Of a DNA stretch of 64,000 bases, positions 35,182 through 44,459 are shown one piece after another (positions within the stretch are counted from its first letter, which is position 1; each line of letters begins with the position of its first letter). The translations under genes were made by a program, and so were the position numbers. The notes under the pieces were generated by a model, which was not told the DNA's origin, searched no databases, and was given only the letters and a program-made list of their open reading frames with translations. The stretch spans positions 434,001 to 498,000 of the forward strand of contig NZ_JAKFFT010000008.1 of the NCBI RefSeq assembly GCF_021502655.1. Reading direction: 5' to 3'. Origin of the DNA: Dyadobacter sp. CY347 (GTDB taxonomy: Bacteria; Bacteroidota; Bacteroidia; Cytophagales; Spirosomataceae).

Positions 35182-36003
35182 CTATTTGTGCTGATTCTGG
35201 ATCATGGTAACCAGTTCTTCTGAAATCCCGGTTGAAGAATAGCCGCCGTCGTGATACAGGTTTTGCATGGTAACAAAGCGGGTAAGATCTGAGAACAATG
35301 TAATAGCGTAGTTGGCGCAATCGTCGGCTGTTGCGTTTCCTAATGGGCTCATTTTCTCTGCAAAATCATAAAATGCATCGAATCCTTCAATGCCTGAACC
35401 TGCTTTTGTCTTGGTAGGAGACTGTGAAATGGTGTTGACACGGACGTTTTTAGCCTTTCCGTAACGGTAACCATAGCTGCGCGCAATGCTTTCCAACATC
35501 GCTTTCGCCTCCGCCATATCGCTGTAAAAAGAATACGTGCGCTGTGCCGCAATGTAGGAAAGTGCTACAACTGATCCCCAATCATTGATCGCGTCCAACT
35601 TTTCGCCAACCTGCAAGAATTTATGAAGAGAAATGGCTGAGATATCAATGCCTTTTTGCATCCATTCGTAATTCAGGTCACCATAAGATTTCCCCTTACG
35701 AACATTAACAGACATACCAATGGAATGCAGAACGAAATCAATTTTTCCGCCGAGGATCTCCATCGATTGTGTATAAAGATTTTCGATATCCTCAACAGAA
35801 GTGGCATCGGCGGGAATAATCTGTGCGTCGCATTGTTTGGCCAGATCATTAATAGCGCCCATACGCATGGCAATCGGCGCGTTTGTTAATGTAAATGTGG
35901 CTCCTTCTTCTTTTGCTTTCAGTGCTACTTTCCAGGCAATCGAATTTTCGTCCAATGCGCCTGAGATAATCCCCCTTTTTCCTTTTAATAAACCGTAAGC
36001 CAT
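35182..36003 (-). CDS. fabI: Enoyl-[acyl-carrier-protein] reductase [NADH]
   Basis: Last reduction step of fatty acid elongation; triclosan/isoniazid-type target. The 273-aa SDR protein has the FabI nucleotide-binding start KGKRGIISGALDENSIAWKVA and the FabI-type active site Tyr160-x6-Lys167 (FYSDMAEAK), preceded by VALSYIAAQRT. SPTKTKAGSGI corresponds to the substrate-binding loop. Start ATG at 36003, normal length. A terminator follows; the gene is monocistronic. Confidence 0.95.
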   Translation of the reverse strand: MAYGLLKGKRGIISGALDENSIAWKVALKAKEEGATFTLTNAPIAMRMGAINDLAKQCDAQIIPADATSVEDIENLYTQSMEILGGKIDFVLHSIGMSVNVRKGKSYGDLNYEWMQKGIDISAISLHKFLQVGEKLDAINDWGSVVALSYIAAQRTYSFYSDMAEAKAMLESIARSYGYRYGKAKNVRVNTISQSPTKTKAGSGIEGFDAFYDFAEKMSPLGNATADDCANYAITLFSDLTRFVTMQNLYHDGGYSSTGISEELVTMIQNQHK

Positions 36004-36116
36004 GTTTTCCTTTTATAATTGATTAATTAGGATGTCCGTTTAAGGCGGCAAAGTAAAGCATTTTTGGCTTGTTAAACCAGATCCTCTGCCTGATCTGCTT
36101 TTTCAAAGCCATGAAT

Positions 36117-37136
36117 TCAAGGCTGTAAAACCTTATTTTCTACTGGTTTAAGATGCAGCTTTTGCTGAAAAAACGAGTCTGTGGCTGCAAACACACCATT
36201 CACGTCTTTCGAGCGCAAATGCGACGCGATCACATGGTCCCCGCTTTCAGGAAACGCTTTCAAAACTTTCTGATCGTTAGGCGTGCCCAGTTCAGGAAAC
36301 ATTTTTTCTATCGCTTTTACAGAAACAACCTTATCCTGCTCCTCTTCATTTTTGTAATAATAACCAACAAAAATCGGCATTTTAACCTGTGCAAAAACTT
36401 CCGGCTTCGAGATAGCATCCATCATTTGCTGCAAGGTGATGAGGCCATTGGTATGGTAACCCTGCAGCCAGAATTGCGCGCGCTCAGGAATTGTGTCTCT
36501 CGATCCATTGTGTTCGCCAATGGCCGTGTGCAAAATCTGCTTGCCCCATGGACGCGTTATCAGTTTCAATGTCGAATTCGCCACTTCCATACATGGCGAA
36601 TAAAGCACGACACCTTTGATTTCAGGATGCGTTGCGGCCAGATAGGTCGTCAGTAATCCTCCTGCAGAAGTTCCTATCACGATCACACTGTCGCCCAGCA
36701 CTTTACCTATCGCAAGCGCACGCTTTGCACCTGCCATGAAGTTGACAGGGGTAAGGTCCTCCAAAGCATTGGTATCACTGATACCGGCATCATGCATACG
36801 CGCCAGGTAAAGGTTAGCCCCATATTTTTTTGCAAGATCTTTGTGAATCGGATCGCCTTCCGCCCAGCTGGCGCCAAAGCCGTGAATGTAGACGATACTG
36901 TATGTAGTTTTCTGCTTTTTCGACGAATCAGCCCAGATAATGCGGGCTTCGTTGTCGGGTTTCAAATCTGGAATCGACTTCTCGGTGCTGATCACTTCCT
37001 TTTCCAATGCTGTAAGATCAGAGGTGACCGTAGGCAAAACCGGTGTGAGCTTAGCCTCCGGAACTGTCGGGCCCACCATGTAAACGATGCCCAGAACCGC
37101 GATGATTCCAATGATCCAAAGTAGGAATTTTAACAT
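36117..37136 (-). CDS. Membrane-anchored alpha/beta hydrolase
   Basis: A 339-aa serine hydrolase with an N-terminal membrane anchor or uncleaved signal (residues 4-22). The fold marks are YIHGFGASWAEG (oxyanion region), the nucleophile elbow VIVIGTSAGGLL (Ser 157) and a late histidine in FPESGDHVIAS. YSPCMEVANSTLKL lies after the elbow. Likely an esterase or lipase facing the periplasm; substrate unknown. Divergent from the response regulator gene, with 63 bp between the starts. Confidence 0.8.
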   Translation of the reverse strand: MLKFLLWIIGIIAVLGIVYMVGPTVPEAKLTPVLPTVTSDLTALEKEVISTEKSIPDLKPDNEARIIWADSSKKQKTTYSIVYIHGFGASWAEGDPIHKDLAKKYGANLYLARMHDAGISDTNALEDLTPVNFMAGAKRALAIGKVLGDSVIVIGTSAGGLLTTYLAATHPEIKGVVLYSPCMEVANSTLKLITRPWGKQILHTAIGEHNGSRDTIPERAQFWLQGYHTNGLITLQQMMDAISKPEVFAQVKMPIFVGYYYKNEEEQDKVVSVKAIEKMFPELGTPNDQKVLKAFPESGDHVIASHLRSKDVNGVFAATDSFFQQKLHLKPVENKVLQP

Positions 37137-37199
37137 TTTTTATGAGTTAAGAAGGTTTATCATAATTATCTTGCAAACATAATTTAATTATCCTTCCCC

Positions 37200-37886
37200 A
37201 TGCCGAATCTTTTACTCGTCGAGGACGATGCCAACCTGGGATCTTTGCTTCAGGAATATTTGATAGATAAAGGCTTTCCTACCGATTTAGCTACTGACGG
37301 GCAAAAGGGCTGGCAATCATTTGTTGACAAAACATACGACCTCTGCATTTTCGATGTCATGATGCCGAAAAAAGACGGATTTTCGCTCGCTAAGGAAGTC
37401 CGGATGAGCGGGCGAGATGTGCCGATCATTTTTCTGACAGCCAAATCCATGAAAGAGGACACTATGCAAGGGTTTCGGGTCGGAGCGGATGATTATGTTA
37501 CCAAGCCGTTTGACCGGGAAGAATTGTTATTGCGCATTGAAGCCATTCTCCGTCGTTACAAAAAACAGCCTGACAATCAGGAAGAAGCGAAAATATATCA
37601 GGTCGGCCAGTTTTCATTTGATTACAGCCACCAGCAGCTAACCGCGAATGATAAATCGGTGAGACTAACGAGCAAGGAATCTGAATTGCTTAAGTTGTTT
37701 TGCCAAAATCTCAACCAGCCGATCAGCCGCAGTTTTGCATTGAAAACCATTTGGGGCGATGATTCTTATTTTAATGCGCGAAGTATGGATGTTTACATTA
37801 CAAAGCTTCGGAAATATCTGCGTGAAGACACTTCAATTCAGATCATGAATTTGCACGGCGAGGGTTTTAAACTCATGGTTGGGTGA
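37200..37886 (+). CDS. OmpR/PhoB-type response regulator, no adjacent kinase
   Basis: A 228-aa two-component regulator: receiver domain with the acidic pair EDD (8-10), phospho-acceptor Asp 52 in IFDVMMP, Thr/Lys switch residues in IIFLTAKSM and DDYVTKPF, then a winged-helix DNA-binding domain (LTSKESELLKLFCQN ... MDVYITKLRKYLREDTSI). No histidine kinase gene is near it in the window, so the partner must be elsewhere. Its target genes are unknown. Gene start ATG at 37200. Confidence 0.92.
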   Translation: MPNLLLVEDDANLGSLLQEYLIDKGFPTDLATDGQKGWQSFVDKTYDLCIFDVMMPKKDGFSLAKEVRMSGRDVPIIFLTAKSMKEDTMQGFRVGADDYVTKPFDREELLLRIEAILRRYKKQPDNQEEAKIYQVGQFSFDYSHQQLTANDKSVRLTSKESELLKLFCQNLNQPISRSFALKTIWGDDSYFNARSMDVYITKLRKYLREDTSIQIMNLHGEGFKLMVG

Positions 37887-38020
37887 TCCCGGCGTGGGAT
37901 TTGGGTAAAGAAATTGCAAAAAACATTTTCGCCGGGAAACTCTAAAATTTTCCGGTTGGTTCTTTACTTAGTAAAACAGTAAAAAAGCCGACAGCCACCG
38001 CTGATCGCCGCCAGCCCATC

Positions 38021-39007
38021 ATGATCAATGTATCCCGTCGTCCGCGACGCAATAGAAAATCTTCTGCCATCAGGGATTTGGTTCAGGAAACGACGCTTCA
38101 GGTTTCCGATTTCATTTATCCAATGTTCCTTCAGGAAGGGACTAACCTTAAAATTGAGGTCAAATCCATGCCTGGAATCCATCGTTTTTCGCTGGATAAC
38201 CTGCTGGAAGAACTGAAAGAAGTTACAGATCTGGGCATTCGCGCTATCGATCTTTTTCCCAATTATCCGGAAAGCAAAAAGGATCGCACTGCCTCAGAAA
38301 GCTATAATGCAGACACATTTTATCTAAAAGCCATCACGGCCATCAAGGAAAAATTCCCTGAATTGGTGATTATGACCGATGTTGCCATGGACCCCTACAG
38401 TTCAGACGGCCACGACGGGCTTGTGGAAGACGGTAAGATCCTGAATGATGCCACATTAGAAATACTTGCAAAAATGTCGCTCGCACAAGCAAAAGCAGGT
38501 GCCGACATTCTGGGACCAAGCGATATGATGGACGGGCGTGTGGGCTACATTCGCAAACACCTTGACGATCATGGCTTTACGGATGTCAGCATCATGTCTT
38601 ACTCGGCCAAATATGCCAGTGCATTTTACGGACCTTTCCGCGATGCATTGGAATCTGCTCCGAAATTTGGGGACAAAAAAACTTATCAGATGAATCCTGC
38701 AAACAAGCGCGAAGCATTGCTTGAAGCACAGCTGGATTTCGAAGAAGGCGCTGATATGCTGATGGTTAAACCCGCTTTATCCTATCTCGACATTATCCGC
38801 TTACTGGACGAAAACTTCGACATTCCCATCGCAGCATACAACGTCTCCGGCGAATACGCCATGATCAAAGCCGCCGCTCAAAACGGCTGGCTCGACGGCG
38901 ACCGCGCCATGATGGAAGTCCTCATGAGCATCCGCCGGGCCGGAGCCAAATGCATATTGACATATTTTGCAAAGGAAGCCGCGGTGATTTTGAATGGTGC
39001 CCGGTAA
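38021..39007 (+). CDS. hemB: Delta-aminolevulinic acid dehydratase (porphobilinogen synthase)
   Basis: Condenses two 5-aminolevulinate molecules to porphobilinogen in heme and corrin synthesis. The 328-aa protein has both active-site lysines: MSYSAKYASAFYGPFRDA and MLMVKPALSYLDIIR. The metal-site region reads MTDVAMDPYSSDGHDGLV with aspartates instead of the zinc cysteines, which marks the magnesium-type enzyme. Single gene between the response regulator and the VapBC-like pair; not linked to the hmu operon. Confidence 0.95.
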   Translation: MINVSRRPRRNRKSSAIRDLVQETTLQVSDFIYPMFLQEGTNLKIEVKSMPGIHRFSLDNLLEELKEVTDLGIRAIDLFPNYPESKKDRTASESYNADTFYLKAITAIKEKFPELVIMTDVAMDPYSSDGHDGLVEDGKILNDATLEILAKMSLAQAKAGADILGPSDMMDGRVGYIRKHLDDHGFTDVSIMSYSAKYASAFYGPFRDALESAPKFGDKKTYQMNPANKREALLEAQLDFEEGADMLMVKPALSYLDIIRLLDENFDIPIAAYNVSGEYAMIKAAAQNGWLDGDRAMMEVLMSIRRAGAKCILTYFAKEAAVILNGAR

Positions 39008-39065
39008 GAGGTTGATTTCTATTTGTTATGGAAAAAGCTATATTTGTTAGAACAAGAAAATAGCT

Positions 39066-39302
39066 ATGCAACACACCATTCAAATCAACACAACGCAGCT
39101 TGATGCAAAGTTTTTGACATCTATAAAGTCTCTTTTTGGTAAAAGGGACATTAAAATAATTGTTGAAGATGTTGAGACAAGTAACCCTGAATTAAAGACT
39201 ACAGAGGTAAAAAGATTTCTCGATCATAGGAAAAACCGTCCTTCTGAAGTGGTTTCGGATCAAACGGATTTTAATGATGTGGTCAATGATATCAACTTAT
39301 AG
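39066..39302 (+). CDS. Putative antitoxin of a VapBC-like pair
   Basis: A 78-aa protein standing 3 bp before a PIN-domain toxin gene on the same strand. The N-terminus (HTIQINTTQLDAKFLTSIKSLFGKRDIKIIVED) looks like a short beta strand plus helices; the acidic C-terminal tail (DHRKNRPSEVVSDQTDF) would be the toxin-binding part. I do not recognise the DNA-binding family. The role is inferred from size and gene order. Confidence 0.65.
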   Translation: MQHTIQINTTQLDAKFLTSIKSLFGKRDIKIIVEDVETSNPELKTTEVKRFLDHRKNRPSEVVSDQTDFNDVVNDINL

Positions 39303-39305
39303 TCA

Positions 39306-39713
39306 ATGCATTACTTTGACTCCGATGTGATCTTTAATTATGTTGTAATTCAAGATGCTGTCAAACACGACCAGGCAAATCACCTGATACTTGAAGCCAT
39401 TGCACAAGATCAGTTTGTTATTTCCACACTAGTCATTCAGGAAGTTGGTTATGGGCTCGCGAGGTTTGAGCTCAAAAGCGATGCGATTAAGTACGAACTT
39501 GATTATTTGCTTTCTCTAAACATAACCAGCATTCAGAAGCAGCATCTTTCCAGAGCCTTGCAATTGTCTGAGGCAATTGGTTTTAAACACATCAATGATT
39601 GCCTTCATGCGGCTGTCGCGGAAAGTCTTAATTGTGATTTGTTTTATACATATAACAAGTCTGATTTTAGCCGCATTAAAAAATTGAGTCCATTAGACAT
39701 TATCATATTATAA
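39306..39713 (+). CDS. PIN-domain toxin (VapC-like ribonuclease)
   Basis: A 135-aa PIN domain, the fold of VapC toxins that cut tRNA or rRNA. Acidic residues of the metal site are seen as Asp 6/Asp 8 (YFDSDVIFNY), Glu 46 in VIQEVGYGL, Asp 98 in GFKHINDCLHAAVAES and Asp in NKSDFSRI. It follows the putative antitoxin by 3 bp, which points to one toxin-antitoxin operon. The target RNA cannot be read from the sequence. The length and motifs are complete, so the toxin looks intact. Confidence 0.78.
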   Translation: MHYFDSDVIFNYVVIQDAVKHDQANHLILEAIAQDQFVISTLVIQEVGYGLARFELKSDAIKYELDYLLSLNITSIQKQHLSRALQLSEAIGFKHINDCLHAAVAESLNCDLFYTYNKSDFSRIKKLSPLDIIIL

Positions 39714-39750
39714 GTCAAATTTTTTCAAAGTTATAGCGCTTCGTTCCGCC

Positions 39751-41283
39751 ATGAGATTTAACAAAAACCTTATCCTCCTTTTCTGCTGTTTGCCATTTTT
39801 GCCCCAAACAGCCTTCTCCCAAAAGAAAACCAACTCCCTACCCGAGTTTCAAATCAAAAAATCCGATACGGAAGCGCATATGCGGTTTTTGGCGGCGGAT
39901 GAGTTGCTGGGCAGGCGGACCGGGGAGCAGGGGAATTTGGTTGCCGCACGGTACATTGCGGAACAGTTTCGTAAGCTGGGCGTCGTGCCGGTTCCGGGAA
40001 ATGGTGCTAATAATTCGACTTATTTTCAAAGTGTTCCTTTTGAGAAAATGGGCTCTAACGGCAGCGGGGAGATCATTGCTGATGCGGAAATTATGAAAAG
40101 CGGTGAAGATTGGATCCTCATGAATGGTGAGGCAATGAGCATTAAAGCCCCGATTGTTTATGCGAGTTTTGGTTTGGAAAATGCTGCCAAAAATCAGGAT
40201 GATTACAAAGGTTTGGATGTAAAAGGCAAGATCGTGCTGGTTGAAAGCGGCACGGCTGAGACACAAACTCCGCGCGAAATCATCAACACATCAAATGAAA
40301 AGCGGAAAATCGCGATGGACAAAGGTGCTGTTGCGATTATTGAGCTCTTCAATGCGCCTATTCCCTGGAACATTGTGACCAAATCTTTTGGTGGAGAGAA
40401 ACTAGGACTGGCGGAGGGCGATGGCGCGGTAGTCAAATCCATTCCTCACGCGTGGGTGAACGGTAAGGAAGCCAAATATGCCCGTGCATTGCGAGCTGTT
40501 AAAGAAGTTGAATTTAAAACAGCCGGAAGAAAGTCCCAGATCGTTGGCAGCTATAATGTAGTGGGCTACATTCCCGGTTCAGATCCGAAATTAAAAGAAG
40601 AATATGTACTATTAAGCGCTCATTATGACCATGTTGGCGTAGGTAAGCAAGGCGGGCAGCCTTTCACAGCCGAAGACAGCATTTTTAATGGTGCGCGTGA
40701 CAATGCATTTGGAACAGTTGCGCTACTGACTGCCGCTGAGGCTTTGTCCAAAAATCCTCCCAAACGTTCTGTGCTGATTGTTGCTTTGACAGGTGAGGAA
40801 GTTGGCCTGCTAGGAAGTAAATATTACGCAGCCCATCCGCTATTGCCTTTGAACAAATGCATTTTCAACATGAACTCCGATGGCGCCGGCTATAATGATA
40901 CGACCATTGTTTCCGTAATGGGATTGGAAAGAACGGGTGCGAGAGCGGAAATTGAAATAGCCTGTAAGGCATTCGGCTTCGGCGTTTTCGCGGATCCTTC
41001 GCCAGAGCAAGGCTTATTTGACCGTTCGGACAATGTGAATTTCGCCAAAGAAGGAATCCCTGCCCCGACATTCACGCCTGGTTTCAAAGAATTCAATGGT
41101 GATATCATGAAAAACTATCACCAGGTTTCTGATAATCCCGAGACGATTGACTTTAATTATCTGCTAAAATTCAGCCAGGCATACACATACGCAACCCGCT
41201 TGATCGCAGACCGGAAAGTGGCGCCGCAGTGGAGCGTGGGGGATAAGTATGAAGCGGCTGGGAAGAAGTTGTATGGGAAGTAG
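39751..41283 (+). CDS. Secreted M28 family aminopeptidase with PA domain
   Basis: Extracytoplasmic zinc aminopeptidase. The 510-aa protein begins with a signal peptide (cleaved near TAFSQ about residue 23). A PA-type insert domain (about 120-260, KGLDVKGKIVLVESG) precedes the M28 core, whose zinc ligands are visible: SAHYDHVGVG (His), GARDNAFGTVALL (Asp), TGEEVGLLGS (catalytic Glu and ligand Glu), NMNSDGAGY (Asp) and MKNYHQVSDN (His). Export through the Sec system to the periplasm or outside is expected. It is convergent with the gene at 41331, with a short repeat in between. Confidence 0.88.
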   Translation: MRFNKNLILLFCCLPFLPQTAFSQKKTNSLPEFQIKKSDTEAHMRFLAADELLGRRTGEQGNLVAARYIAEQFRKLGVVPVPGNGANNSTYFQSVPFEKMGSNGSGEIIADAEIMKSGEDWILMNGEAMSIKAPIVYASFGLENAAKNQDDYKGLDVKGKIVLVESGTAETQTPREIINTSNEKRKIAMDKGAVAIIELFNAPIPWNIVTKSFGGEKLGLAEGDGAVVKSIPHAWVNGKEAKYARALRAVKEVEFKTAGRKSQIVGSYNVVGYIPGSDPKLKEEYVLLSAHYDHVGVGKQGGQPFTAEDSIFNGARDNAFGTVALLTAAEALSKNPPKRSVLIVALTGEEVGLLGSKYYAAHPLLPLNKCIFNMNSDGAGYNDTTIVSVMGLERTGARAEIEIACKAFGFGVFADPSPEQGLFDRSDNVNFAKEGIPAPTFTPGFKEFNGDIMKNYHQVSDNPETIDFNYLLKFSQAYTYATRLIADRKVAPQWSVGDKYEAAGKKLYGK

Positions 41284-41307
41284 TGCTTCGGCTTCGCTCA
41301 GCATGAC
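41284..41307. repeat. Diverged half-copy of the palindromic intergenic repeat
   Basis: The sequence GCTTCGGCTTCGCTCAGCATGACA matches one arm of the repeat at 25814-25838 at most positions (CTTCG, TCGCTCAG and TGACA shared). Like that copy, it starts directly after a stop codon in a convergent gene pair. Confidence 0.55.
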
Positions 41308-41330
41308 AATGATGTGTTTATTTTGACGCC

Positions 41331-42068
41331 TTACTTTTTATTATAAAAATCAAAAACACCTTTCAAAACAAGGTCGCTCTTCAAGGCGGCCTTGTTTTCT
41401 TTTAAATAAGCGTCAACTTCCTTCTCTTTATCTCCCATCACAGCCAACACAGCCTTTTTACCAGCATTCAACTTCTCCGACTTACCATTTGAAATAACAT
41501 AATAGTCACTATCCAATCGCACGATCGTGTTTTTTTGGCCGGTTCCGAAGCCTGGGTTGTAGTTGGGTTTTGTGATTCTTGGTTTGTAATGTTTGATCAA
41601 GGTGAGCTTGCCGGAACTAAGCACTTCGCAGACGCCTTTGAGGTCGGTGTTGGGCGCCAGGGACCTGATGCTGGTGAAGCGTTGTGGTGTGCCGTTATTT
41701 TTGGTTTCAAAACTTTTCAAATAGCTGGATTTAATAACCCGGATGTCATTCTTTTTGGCCAGCACTTCCAACTCATCATTCAGCACATTGTAGCGGATGG
41801 TTATGCCTGCCAGACTATCCGATTCCAAGCCTCCAAACTGGGTTACGGGCGCGTTCAGCTTGACGGATCCTTCACGCCATAGTGAGTCAATGTAAAAGTC
41901 GCCGATTACATTGGACGACTCGGTGGGCGATGACCAGAAAACACCAGGCCTGTCTGCATTCAGGCCTTTTCCCGTTGCTACGCCTACTTTTGTTCCTTCG
42001 CTCAATTGTGCATAAACAGCGCCGACTGACATTGCCAGCGCTGTTACCAAGCAAAAAAAGTGTTTCAT
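41331..42068 (-). CDS. Secreted protein of unknown function
   Basis: A 245-aa protein with a clear Sec signal peptide (MKHFFCLVTALAMSVGAVYAQ, cleavage after residue 20-21). The mature part has IDSLWREGSVKLNAPVTQF, ITIRYNVLNDELEVLAKKNDIRVIKSSYLKSFE and a C-terminal helix-rich tail ending FDFYNKK. The central pattern resembles Bacteroidota proteins of unknown function that describe a stored layout of beta strands; I can give no activity. It ends the transcript that begins with the DPP4-like gene, 11 bp away. Confidence 0.65.
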   Translation of the reverse strand: MKHFFCLVTALAMSVGAVYAQLSEGTKVGVATGKGLNADRPGVFWSSPTESSNVIGDFYIDSLWREGSVKLNAPVTQFGGLESDSLAGITIRYNVLNDELEVLAKKNDIRVIKSSYLKSFETKNNGTPQRFTSIRSLAPNTDLKGVCEVLSSGKLTLIKHYKPRITKPNYNPGFGTGQKNTIVRLDSDYYVISNGKSEKLNAGKKAVLAVMGDKEKEVDAYLKENKAALKSDLVLKGVFDFYNKK

Positions 42069-42079
42069 TTAGCTCAACA

Positions 42080-44260
42080 TTATCTTGCTCCCGGAGGGCA
42101 ATTCTTTTTAAGATAATCAGTGAATAAACTTCTCAAATGCTTTGATGTGCCTTCGCCTTCCGAGATTCCGTGCGAACGGTTGGGATATGGCATGAATTGA
42201 AATACTTTATCATTCTTAATAAGCTCATTGACAAGCATTTCAGCATTTTGGTAATGTACATTGTCATCCCCTGTTCCGTGAATGTAAAGCAAGTTTCCTC
42301 TCAGGTTTTTGGCATGCGTGATTGGTGAACCTTTCACAAAATCTTCCCGGTTTTCCTGCGGAACGCCCATATATCGCTCCTGGTAAATGTTGTCGTAAGT
42401 GAGCTGATTGGCCACAGCAGCCACTGCAATGCCAGTTTTGAAATGCTGCGGATATTGGAATAACAAATTCAATGTGGATGAACCGCCCCCACTCCATCCA
42501 TGCACGGCAACGCGGCTGGTGTCAATGAATGCATATTGCTTGAACATGGCCGTTGCGGCACCGTCGATATCCTTGATGTTGATCGTCCCAATGTTCTTGT
42601 AAATCGCTTTGCGCCACGCGGCGCCCTTCGGTGATGGCGTTCCGCGATTGTCCACAGATGCATAAATATAGCCGTCGTCAGCCATGCTTCCTGCGTATAA
42701 ACGGTTGCGACCGGTTCCATAAGTGTCTTTCACAGTGCTTCCTGCGGGCTCACCGTAAACCATAAACACGATCGGATATTTCTTGGCTGGATCAAAATTG
42801 GTTGGCTTCACCATCCAGGCGTCGATTTCGATTCCTTCTTCTGTTTTCACTTTGAAAAACTCAATGTTCAGCTTCGCAGCATTGATCTTGTCAGCGGATT
42901 GCGCGATTGAGTTTGAAGGGTCAATAGAAACGTGTTTTGGTAATGATATCCACTCCTGCAATGGTGCGGTTTTGGCATTGGAAAATTGATGTCTTGCAAA
43001 TTTTCCGCCCGGAGAAATCTCGTAATTGTGCGTTCCTGATTGGTTTGCAGGCGTTATGCGCTCCGCTTTTCCTTTACCGTCCAATGAAATTTTATACAAA
43101 TAAGTCTGTGTAGCATTATCCGGCGATGCGGTGAAATAGTAAGCATTATTTTTCTCATCAATGCGCACCGGATTGATCATATCAAAATTTCCGATGGTTA
43201 CCAATGTTTCCTTTTTCCCATCGCGGCTCACGCGATACGTGTGACGCCAGCCGTCTTTTTCGCTTACCCAAAGAAACTCCTTGCCATTATTGATCCAGTC
43301 CCAACCCATCGGATCATTCTCCCAGCGGCTCTTAATGTCAATCCAGGCTGCATCTTTTTCTGTAAAAAATGGTTTTGCGCTGCCGTCGGTTGTGTTAATG
43401 TATAAAAGCGTGCTTTCGTTTTGTTTGCGGTTCAATTGCTGGATCACCAGCTCGTTAGGCATGCCCGACCATTCCATTCTGGGCACATAAGTGTTCTGCG
43501 GATCGCCAGGAATGTTCATCCATTTGGTTTGGGAGCTGGCAATGTCCACCACACCGATTTTATAGGGAGAAGGCGTTTCACCAACTTTTGGATATTCCAC
43601 AGGAACATTAAATGAGTAAATAGAGTCCGTTGTATTGATCATCAGGAAATTACGGATCTTGCGCGCATCAAGTTGCCAGTAAGCGATGGATTTGCTGTCT
43701 CCGCTCCAACGGAAACCATCGCGGCAATCGAACTCCTCTTCATAAGCCCAGTCAAATGTCCCATTAATGACGCGATCGGTTCCATCAGTGGTAAGTTGCT
43801 TTATTTCACCACTTTGAATGTCTTCTGCATACACATTATGCTTGCTTACGTAAGCTGCTTTTTTTCCATCAGGAGAAAATTTGGCAAACATTAGTGACGA
43901 TTCCGGCAAGCCTTTTCCGAGTTGTTTCAATGTTTTCCCTGCCACATCAAAAACCCAGTAATCTCCACGCGTCTGGTAACGCCATACGCGCTTTGAATTG
44001 GTGTATATCAACACTTTATCACCAGTCTGGCTCATGGTATAACTTCTGATTTCCATTGGAGACCCATCCGCTTTTTTAAGCATATCCTGCGCTACGATCA
44101 CCTTTTCTTGTCGGGATGGCAATGCAGTTTCTACGATTCCCTGCTCGGTTACGTCGCGGTATCCGGTTCCGTCGGGAAGCCACTGAAATGTGTCGGGGAT
44201 TTGGGAAAAAAGTTGAAAAGAAAGTAATGTGAGGATTAAAGTTGTGACAAAGTGCTTCAT
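42080..44260 (-). CDS. Dipeptidyl peptidase IV-like S9 family serine peptidase
   Basis: Exported prolyl-type exopeptidase. The 726-aa protein has a signal peptide (about 1-19), a DPP4-type beta-propeller (SPDGKKAAYVSKHNVYAED, WAYEEEFDCRDGFRWSGDSKSIAYWQLD with the paired glutamates that hold the substrate N-terminus), and the C-terminal alpha/beta hydrolase with Ser 590 in VHGWSGGGSS, Asp in IHGTGDDNVHYQN and His in YPNRSHGI. The loop is GWSGGG where DPP4 has GWSYGG. It precedes the unknown secreted protein by 11 bp. Probably feeds on peptides in the periplasm. Confidence 0.9.
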   Translation of the reverse strand: MKHFVTTLILTLLSFQLFSQIPDTFQWLPDGTGYRDVTEQGIVETALPSRQEKVIVAQDMLKKADGSPMEIRSYTMSQTGDKVLIYTNSKRVWRYQTRGDYWVFDVAGKTLKQLGKGLPESSLMFAKFSPDGKKAAYVSKHNVYAEDIQSGEIKQLTTDGTDRVINGTFDWAYEEEFDCRDGFRWSGDSKSIAYWQLDARKIRNFLMINTTDSIYSFNVPVEYPKVGETPSPYKIGVVDIASSQTKWMNIPGDPQNTYVPRMEWSGMPNELVIQQLNRKQNESTLLYINTTDGSAKPFFTEKDAAWIDIKSRWENDPMGWDWINNGKEFLWVSEKDGWRHTYRVSRDGKKETLVTIGNFDMINPVRIDEKNNAYYFTASPDNATQTYLYKISLDGKGKAERITPANQSGTHNYEISPGGKFARHQFSNAKTAPLQEWISLPKHVSIDPSNSIAQSADKINAAKLNIEFFKVKTEEGIEIDAWMVKPTNFDPAKKYPIVFMVYGEPAGSTVKDTYGTGRNRLYAGSMADDGYIYASVDNRGTPSPKGAAWRKAIYKNIGTINIKDIDGAATAMFKQYAFIDTSRVAVHGWSGGGSSTLNLLFQYPQHFKTGIAVAAVANQLTYDNIYQERYMGVPQENREDFVKGSPITHAKNLRGNLLYIHGTGDDNVHYQNAEMLVNELIKNDKVFQFMPYPNRSHGISEGEGTSKHLRSLFTDYLKKNCPPGAR

Positions 44261-44296
44261 AAGAACTTCAAAATATTAGATAGTAAGACAACTAAG

Positions 44297-44458
44297 TTAG
44301 GCATTTTTTTCCTTCCCGCGCTTCTGTTTTTTAAGCGCTTCACTGAGCAGAAATTCGATCTGGCCATTCAAACTACGAAAATCCTGCTGTGCCCAAGCTT
44401 CGAGTTCTTTGAGCATATCAGGATTTACGCGTAAAACAAATGCTTTTTTTTCTGCCAT
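44297..44458 (-). CDS. Small Arc/MetJ-type ribbon-helix-helix protein
   Basis: A 53-aa gene too short for the usual cut-offs. It begins ATG at 44458, one base after the SPFH gene's stop, and ends TAA at 44297. The product starts MAEKKAFVLRVNPDMLKELE and continues AWAQQDFRSLNGQIEFLLSE, the pattern of Arc-type repressors: a beta strand (FVLRV) followed by two helices with the NGQIEFLLSEALKK dimer helix. I have seen such a small gene next to SPFH genes in related genomes, which supports it being real. It may autoregulate the SPFH pair. Basic lysine-rich tail. Confidence 0.8.
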   Translation of the reverse strand: MAEKKAFVLRVNPDMLKELEAWAQQDFRSLNGQIEFLLSEALKKQKRGKEKNA

Positions 44459-44459
44459 A

